Source of the DNA: Amaurobius ferox
Lineage: Eukaryota > Arthropoda > Arachnida > Araneae > Amaurobiidae
Reading direction: 5' to 3'
Assembly (NCBI GenBank): GCA_951213105.1
Contig: OX578147.1
Span: 126,189,822-126,253,821, forward strand
Length of the DNA: 64,000 nucleotides
Positions 57,613 to 64,000 of this stretch are shown piece by piece (within the stretch, counting starts at the first letter, position 1; each line of letters opens with the position of its first letter). The notes under the pieces were generated by a model, which was not told where the DNA came from, ran no database searches, and saw only the letters and a list, made by a program, of their open reading frames with translations. A program made the translations under genes and the position numbers.

Positions 57613-57737
57613 ACAATTCCACTTCCATTTCCAACTGCAACATCCACTGGCTCCTTCATCCGATCAATTTTTAAAGGAACCCCAGGAAAACTCTTTCTCA
57701 GCATTTGAGAAGCGGTATCTGCCATACTGTGAGCCAT
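57613..57737 (-). CDS. RTCA: RTCA exon, post-insert segment
   Basis: Acceptor TTAATTTTTAG, phase 0. It reads MAHSMADTASQMLRKSFPGV, PLKIDRMKEPVDVAVGNGSG and IV. It aligns with the family segment from the ...VAKDMA... helix to the GNGNGI strand. The alanine- and methionine-rich start is normal for the helix following VAGVLP. The end has two overlapping donors (GTGTTA, GTTAGT). GTTAGT, leaving two bases of a codon, is chosen because it is nearer the consensus. The preceding exon (60024-60168) ends in phase 0. Confidence 0.9.
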
Positions 57738-57857
57738 CTAAAAATTAATTGCTTTATATTAAGAGAGGCATTGATGCAATTATTTTTCACTGAACTGCAT
57801 AATATACTGTTACATTGAGGGAAATGTAAAATGTGAGAAAATACAACAGCCACCACT

Positions 57858-58085
57858 TGATTGAATCATGTTTGTGAGATATGTTTCCAGTCAAATAAAG
57901 CTCTTGATTTAATTAATTGACAGATAAATAATATTTTTCCAGTAACATTTTCAATTATATGTACTACTAGCTAAACATCTGTCTTTTGTACGGGATGAGC
58001 TGACTTTTAGTTATAGTAACTAGAAAACAAACTTTGGTCATAGTAAGCAGGTAGTAAGATAAACCAGGAAGTGATTGCCTGGTGA
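57858..58085. repeat. segmental duplication, unit 1
   Basis: This block (TTTGTGAGATATGTTTCC ... AACCAGGAAGTGATTGCCTG) is repeated at 58520-58745 with about 10 percent change. The MITE copy 2 lies exactly between the two units. Confidence 0.85.
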
Positions 58086-58086
58086 A

Positions 58087-58519
58087 CAGGGTGAGTACAC
58101 TTTCTTTAAAAAAATTTCAAGCACTTTTCAAGGACTTTCAAGTACTATGCAATTATTTTTCAAGGACATAATTTCTTCCATATTATGAAGTTGTATGCAT
58201 TTCTGGGAGGAAAATTCAGAGCAAACTAACATTATTGTTTAATGTTGGAGCCGTTGAGGAAATTTTTGGGAAAAAACAATGTTGTTTAGGAAAATTTCAA
58301 TAACAGCGTAACTGCTAGGGAAATTTCCAGAGAAAGCAGAACTTCTCAGAAAAAACACAATGCTATGAATCTGCAGAACACTTTCAACCCTGCCTTTTTC
58401 AAGTACTTTCAAGGACTTAATCAAGAAAATAGGAATTTTCAAATACTTTCAAGGGCTTGAAAATGTGAATCTAGAAATTCAAGTACTTTCTTAATTTTCA
58501 AGCACCCATATGCACCCTG
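58087..58519. mobile_element. MITE-like repeat, copy 2
   Basis: It starts CAGGGTGAGTACAC and ends ATATGCACCCTG, so its outer 7 bases are inverted repeats (CAGGGTG). The interior contains repeated CAAGTACTTTCAAGGAC phrases and no coding frame. It lies between two copies of a 228-bp block. Confidence 0.75.
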
Positions 58520-58745
58520 TAAATCAGATTTGTGAGATATGTTTCCAATCCAATGAAGCTCTTGATTTAATTAATCGACAGATAAATAATATTTTTACAG
58601 TAACATTTTCAATTATATATACTACTAGCTAAACATCTGTCTTTTGTACGGAATGAGCTGACTTTTAGTCATAGTAACTAGAAAACAAACTTTGGTCATA
58701 GTAAGCAGGTTAACATAAACCAGGAAGTCATTGTCTGGTGAAAGA
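58520..58745. repeat. segmental duplication, unit 2
   Basis: The second copy of 57858-58085. It continues afterwards into unrelated sequence beginning GATAAACATCTCTGCAGAGCC. Confidence 0.85.
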
Positions 58746-59564
58746 TAAACATCTCTGCAGAGCCGTAGCCAGGCAAGGGCCAGAGGGGTCTAAGCTCTCC
58801 CCCCCCCCCCCCCAAGAGAAATACTCAGCTTCCCCTGATAAAAATAAATTTTTAGTAATGATATGAAATTTCATCTAAAATGTCATCCAAACTTTGCATA
58901 AAAACTTTCTTTGCGATTTTTTTCTAAATTACTTTGTTTTAAAAATTACTTAATTTAGCTGAATTTGTGGTTATACTAATGATCCATTTATTTATATATT
59001 TAATTTGAAAATATTTAAAATTTTTAAAAATTATGACAATTGTATTTGAGATATTTTTATATTATTGTGGAGTTCAGTGTTTTAGTATATTATAAGTCAA
59101 ATTCAGCTGATAAGTAGTTAAGAGTTAATTATTAACTTATATTAGTTAATTATTACGAGATTAAACATTAACTTATATTAGCTTTCAGAAATTGTCTTCA
59201 ATTAATTAACAGCTTTACTACTAGTTAATGCTTATATTAAAATCAATTGTAATTATTATATATTAATATTCATTAATAGTAGCTATATGGTTATTAATAA
59301 TCAACTCTTAGCTTGCAAATATAAATATGCCATTATTTGTTAATAAATTATATGCATTGAAATATATAATAGTAACTATTGTTGATAAATGCTAATGATA
59401 AATTGTGTTTTATGTGAGCCCCTCCTTCAAGACTTTTGAGCCCCCTTGAATTTCACTCCAGTCCCTCTTGAATTTCATCTCTGGCTTCGTCTCTGCATCT
59501 CTGGCTGGACTCAAACCAACAACCATCACATTGTACCCTTACAGCACATAATGCATGTATGGTC
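58746..59564. other. RTCA intron with poly(C) tract and low-complexity sequence
   Basis: GCAGAGCCGTAGCCAGGCAA followed by a C-rich run (58797-58814) looks like a repeat end with a homopolymer. The rest is AT-rich, with TTAACTTATATTAG repeated near 59125-59175. Confidence 0.45.
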
Positions 59565-59660
59565 CAAAGTGTCTCTGTGCCTCAATGGTGGAAGTTAAAA
59601 TACCACCTTGAAGCTTATTGGTTCAAATCCAGACAAGAATACAGGAATGATTGTATCTAC
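59565..59660 (+). mobile_element. possible tRNA-derived SINE fragment
   Basis: TGCCTCAATGGTGGAAGT resembles an A box region and GGTTCAAATCC (about 59627) is a perfect B box. No clear tail or target duplication. A poly(C) run lies at 59694-59708. Confidence 0.4.
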
Positions 59661-60023
59661 CATTAGACTACAGAGATACATTATATCTCAGTACCCCCCC
59701 CCCCCCCCATACTTTCAAAGCCAAGAATTACCATTTTAAATCAATGTTCATACATATTTACATACATGATCACATGCATTTTAATATTAGATTGAGCTAT
59801 GCTTGATAAAACAAACAAGAAAAAAGTTTTAAAAAATTTTATGGTTTAACACATTTTATAGGTTAACTTGGAAAAGCCAAAACAAAGGCTGTGTTGATTT
59901 CTCTTAATAAGTCTGAGAACTAAAGATTAAAGTGGATTCTATGAATCATGAATACGAAACATAATCCAAGTTCTATAAGCAGCTCATAGTCACCAAATAG
60001 GAAAAATATTACAAAATACTTAC

Positions 60024-60168
60024 TTTAATAGGCAAGACACCAGCAACAAAGGATTTTCCATTGATTTCCACAACTTCACCTGGATTTAAGATCTCTAGGG
60101 GTTCTATGTGCTCTGTCACTGGATTTAACTTGATGATTATATGTCCCCCTCCTTTAGGAAAATAACCC
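60024..60168 (-). CDS. RTCA: RTCA exon with the GYFPKGGG motif
   Basis: Acceptor CTTTTTTTTAG, donor GTAAGT. The first base completes AGG, then 48 codons read GYFPKGGGHIIIKLNPVTEH, IEPLEILNPGEVVEINGKSF and VAGVLPIK. The RG-Y-x-PKGGG sequence is the best conserved signature of RNA 3'-phosphate cyclases. PKGGG tells it from the cyclase-like RCL1 proteins, which carry a PPAGGG-type version. The length and both junction phases (from 63123-63181 and to 57737) fit exactly. Confidence 0.96.
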
Positions 60169-60933
60169 CTAAAAAAAAGCAATAAATCATTTTACTTTAA
60201 TTGCATATTAATAAATTAACAAAAAAGTTGAAACTTCATAAAAAAATATAATACTAAATAAATCACTTTAAAAGACTTGAAATCCTTTCCAATTTGCTTA
60301 CTTTTCCAATTTGCAAAATCTACACTTTTATTACCCAGTCAACTACTTATGCATGTACAAGCTATGTATTTATGTGTGTATAAACCATGATATAAAATGC
60401 TTATCCTTGGTCTAAATACATACAGGGTTGACAGGGGGTAATGATCTGGACATGGACCTAAAACATTCAAAAATAATAAAAATTTAATAGACTTTTAATT
60501 ATTTATTTTATGAAAAACCCTCCATTTATTTGACATTTTAGTGAGAAAATGAAAAAAAAAATCTAATGGAGACATTCAGTGGATTTTTCTGAGGTTTGAA
60601 GAGGATAAAAAGTGAAAAAAAAAACACATGATGTTTCTAAAATGATCAAATTTAAATTAAAGAAAGATACTACATGATTTAAAACTATACTGATAAAACA
60701 TTGATAACTACTGCTAGAATTTTTAATGGTTTTACTAGAGCTCAGCAGCAATCAATGATGACAGATGAAAGCCATAGAATTAATTTATTACAGTTGTGAA
60801 AGACTCTTTGTTAACTACAGTTTTACTAAAGAGCTTGCATTGATCAAGCTGAAATAGTACCAGGCTTCAAGACTATGTTTGTGACATTTCTATTTATTAG
60901 AAGTCTTCAGTCTCACAGGGATGTAAGAAATAC
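60169..60933. other. RTCA intron, unassigned
   Basis: AT-rich, no repeat shared with other parts of the window. The 62-codon minus frame has no support. Confidence 0.5.
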
Positions 60934-62216
60934 ACAAGAAAGATCAATCATGCATAAGGCATTGATTATGAAACACTTTCCAACTTCAATGCAATTTCAT
61001 TTAAACATCTCTAAAATGCGATACATTCTTCGGTAATATTTTAAAAATTATCACAATACTACATTAATTTATTACATTTGAAAATTTAAAAGTTCATCAA
61101 AAAAATGAACTTCATTCAAATGACGTCAATTAAATATAAATTGCCTGGCTCCTCCGTAATGTTTTTAACATTATCATAATACTACAATAATTTATTACAT
61201 TTGAAAACTTCATCAAAAACAACTGAAATTTATTCAAATGACACTATCGGAATGTAACACGCCTGGCTCTCTCTATAAAAGCATCATTTCATTCATAAAC
61301 ATTTTCCCATTCATTTCATTCATCACAATACTATAATAATTTAATTTATTTAAAAATTTGAGACCATGGAGTTACAAGTAATTAAACTCTATGCTTAAAA
61401 CTTCATCGAAAAAAACCGTCCTCCTCTCTGTAAAATCAATGAATATTTCATTCATATCAGCTATGCAGACTCCATGAGCTAAATAATTTTGCTTTAAAGA
61501 AATGCAGCAATTCTTATACAACTCATTCTAGATATTTTGCTGTTTACATTTTACATAAGTGAAAAATAGGCTTCGTTGTAGAAATAATCAAATTTGGATG
61601 ATCAGTTAAACTCAAATATATTGTAATTGTGTTGTTTCAGTATGTAGATGCACAGAATTTAGGCAAAAATAAAGCGTTTTTAGGACGGATACAACACTCA
61701 ATATGAATTAAAAAGAACTTTAAAAATCACGATTTTGAGACAAGATGGATGCCATATTTCATTTTGAAGTGGGTCACATGATCTCTTCATATAATTGTCA
61801 CGTGATCGCTTCATATAAGAGGTGTAATTATTATTTTAATTTTTATTTTAAAAACTACTGAATATATTTTGCTGAAATATTTTTTTTTATATATTTTATG
61901 GGATATTTTTGAATATTACCTAAAATTTTCGAAGCAATTTGTGAATTTTAAATCCGCTTAAAATATGTTTGAAAAATTAGGTCCCATACAGTTCAATGTA
62001 TTTCATTTTTTCAACCAGGGTTCAATCCAAAACTAATTGGGTGATATTATTCATTTATATTCCCATAGGTCCCACAGGCCATCTGAACAACATACTAATA
62101 TTTCATTTTAATTAATTCATTTTTACGGCAGTTATCGTGCTAACAGACAGACAGACAGACAGACAGAATGAATGAACAAAGCCATAAACACTTTTCAACT
62201 TTGTTGTAAAGTGTTA
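60934..62216 (+). repeat. family A repeat, copy 7 (full length)
   Basis: A complete copy in + orientation: start ACAAGAAAGATCAATCATGC with hairpin, the GTGGGTCACATGATCTC block, (GACA)n and the terminal hairpin to GTTGTAAAGTGTT. The base run just after the end is AACAAGA, which repeats the element's own first bases. Confidence 0.88.
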
Positions 62217-62683
62217 ACAAGACAGACATTAGGCATTAATTACCATGAACCACCATAATGACAAGTAGGTTTACCTTAAGCTTAGTAAATATGCAGTGGG
62301 TAATTGGGGACATGTTTTGCTCTTGCTCCTACTCTTGAGAAGTTCCAAGTCTGGAGAATTATTTCATGTTTTGAAAACCTTTAAACAGCTCTCAACAACT
62401 TGAGACACACAGAATCTGTTAGAAACCATGTTGGGCACTGCCAGTAACAACCGGCAGTTAGAACAACCAGAGTAGGTTGTTACCAGCCATGCTCTACTCT
62501 TCCGAATCATGTGTTGTGACTGGTTTTGTGTTCCTGAGTGTTAATGAACTGTGCAGTGGATGAACGTAGTCTCTCTGCAGACCACATTGCCAGAGTCAAT
62601 GTGTATGCTAGCTTTTAGTTTCAACAAGAGTATGTTGAACGTTATGGTATATTTCAATCTCATTGGTTTCTTCAGTTGCTAAA
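62217..62683. other. RTCA intron, unassigned
   Basis: Somewhat GC-richer sequence without an open frame or repeat. Confidence 0.5.
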
Positions 62684-62967
62684 TATCATTACCCAATAAA
62701 GAGTTTTACTGTTTTATGTTACAACGTCAAGCATAGTTTCATAAACTGCAACTTTTAATACCTAGTAATAAAAAAACAAAAACAAATATTATTTTCAAAA
62801 ACTATACATTGATATTTTCCAAAAGACATCATAACCCAATAAAGCATTTTACTCTTTTATGTTACAATGCCAAGCATAGTTTCATAAACTGCAATTTTTA
62901 ATACCTGGTAATACAAAAAACAAAAACAAATGTTGTTAAAAAAATTCTACATTGATATTTTCCAAAA
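62684..62967. repeat. two-copy 142-bp tandem duplication
   Basis: The copies share ACCCAATAAAG, CAAGCATAGTTTCATAAACT and ACATTGATATTTTCCAAAAG, at 62684-62825 and 62826-62967. Confidence 0.85.
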
Positions 62968-63122
62968 GAAAATGTGACACTGGCATGTAAATGACCAATT
63001 ACAACAATAAATAGAACATAACAGTATCTATATACATTTTCTGAATTGCAAACAAGTTAAGAAATGCATATGCATTTTATTATATAAGATAGCAAAGATG
63101 TTTAAGATATATGTGTGCTGAC

Positions 63123-63181
63123 CTTTTTAAAATATTGCAATTGAATTTGACACCCATATTTTCAATAACTGGTTTAAAGAC
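63123..63181 (-). CDS. RTCA: RTCA exon, N-terminal cyclase segment
   Basis: Acceptor AATATTTTAG, donor GTCAGC. It enters in phase 0 and reads VFKPVIENMGVKFNCNILK plus AG of a split Arg codon that the 60168 exon completes. It corresponds to the family stretch ending just before RGY-PKGGG. The upstream exons, with the start codon and the EGGGQ-type N-terminal motif, are outside the window or not recognisable here. Confidence 0.9.
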
Positions 63182-63267
63182 CTAAAATATTAATAAAAAG
63201 TAAACCAAATATATCCAGATATATACACATAAAAATATAAATAGAGTAAAGTGCCAATAATATAAAA

Positions 63268-63942
63268 ACTTCATGAATACAGCATAAACACAAATATATA
63301 CTGATCAACTAGTTTCAAGGCAGAAAATAGCCTTCGTCTTGAGAATAAAGAAGTGTGACTTCATTTATTCAAGTAAGTCTAGCAACTAAGGTAGAATAGC
63401 ATACATGGTTGAAAGTAGCTCATATGGCATCCGAAACAAGTTGGTTCCTTTATGAATTTCATTTTTTCTGTTTATTCTAAATGTTTTGCTGTCTTTTTTT
63501 TAATATTTTCTACTAATTTTTCTTGTTTGTATTTTTAACAGCTGGTTAAAACATCTCATGTTCCTGTTTTACAACTTAAGTAGGTTTACCTACTATTCTC
63601 TTATTTCTATTCACTCTGCTATCACTTCTCGTACTGGGTTATACATATATATTTTTTGTTATTCTTTATTTTCTGCTATTCTCACTTTCTTCTGTTGTTT
63701 TTACTGATCATTCGCAGTATCATGCATTTTGCTTTCTCCTGCATTTTTGGAGTTTTTTCTTCTTTCATTTCTCCCTGTGGCAATGATAATTTTTCTCCTA
63801 CCCCAACCAAATGTGCTATTCTACATCAGTTGCCAAACTTACTTGAATAAGTGAGGTAGGTCATGCTTCTTATTGGTCCTGAAAAAGGCTGTTTTCTGCC
63901 TTTAAAACTGTTTGATCGGTACATATCTGTATTTATGCTGTA
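63268..63942. mobile_element. foldback element, copy 2
   Basis: The left arm 63279-63401 (ACAGCATAAACACAAATATA ... AGCAACTAAGGTAGAATAGC) and the right arm 63812-63942 are reverse complements with mismatches. Shared phrases are TTATTCAAGTAAGT, AAGGCAGAAAA and GTAGAATAGCA. The 400-bp interior is CT-rich and non-coding. The + strand 64-codon frame at 63656 is inside it. Confidence 0.75.
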
Positions 63943-64000
63943 CATACGAACTTCTTATTACAGCAGTTTTTTTTTAGAGTAAAGTGTCTCAAATCCAGAT

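Overview
The window is AT-rich eukaryotic DNA: large introns, canonical GT-AG exons, and dense mobile and tandem repeats. The exon sequences, the several mariner/Tc1 transposases and a tRNA-derived SINE suggest an arthropod. An arachnid such as a spider fits best, but that is an inference from general character, not from a diagnostic gene. No bacterial-type operons, rRNA, intact tRNA or CRISPR array were seen.

Two host genes can be supported from protein sequence. On the + strand, four phase-compatible exons (14629-14701, 22278-22403, 24434-24509, 29965-30132) encode the C-terminal part of a DEG/ENaC (pickpocket/ASIC-like) sodium channel, ending with the second membrane helix, a stop and a poly(A) signal. 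On the - strand, exons at 63123-63181, 60024-60168, 57613-57737, 49154-49248 and 47794-47898 encode RNA 3'-terminal phosphate cyclase (RTCA). Its first and last exons were not found here. A candidate for one missing internal exon lies at 55119-55173. Two further exon pairs or singles are less certain: a short + strand gene or pseudogene end at 51725-52193, inside an RTCA intron, and an orphan exon at 5260-5395.

Region by region: 0-13.6 kb is a field of non-autonomous repeats, called here families A, B and C, with a truncated Tc-like transposon. 14.6-30.1 kb is the channel gene; its introns hold two minisatellites, a 40-bp satellite array (16.5-18.0 kb), a SINE with clear target duplications, nested repeats (family A inside family F), partial exon duplications and a complete mariner-like transposon with an open 372-codon transposase. 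30.3-46 kb is mostly mobile DNA: a foldback element, two dead mariners, a MITE with a minisatellite core, further foldbacks, and an LTR-like promoter with a perfect heat-shock element. 47.8-63.2 kb is the RTCA gene, whose introns carry a dead Tc1, long TA microsatellites, a reverse-transcriptase fragment, duplicated MITE segments and another family A copy.

The most unusual non-genic theme is that families A, B and C carry strong hairpins near their ends and a GTCT/TG simple repeat inside. Families B and C keep the hairpin architecture and a shared 3' end although much of their sequence differs. This layout resembles Helentron-derived (DINE-1/HINE-like) elements, but that assignment is an inference. 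Family letters are labels for this window only.
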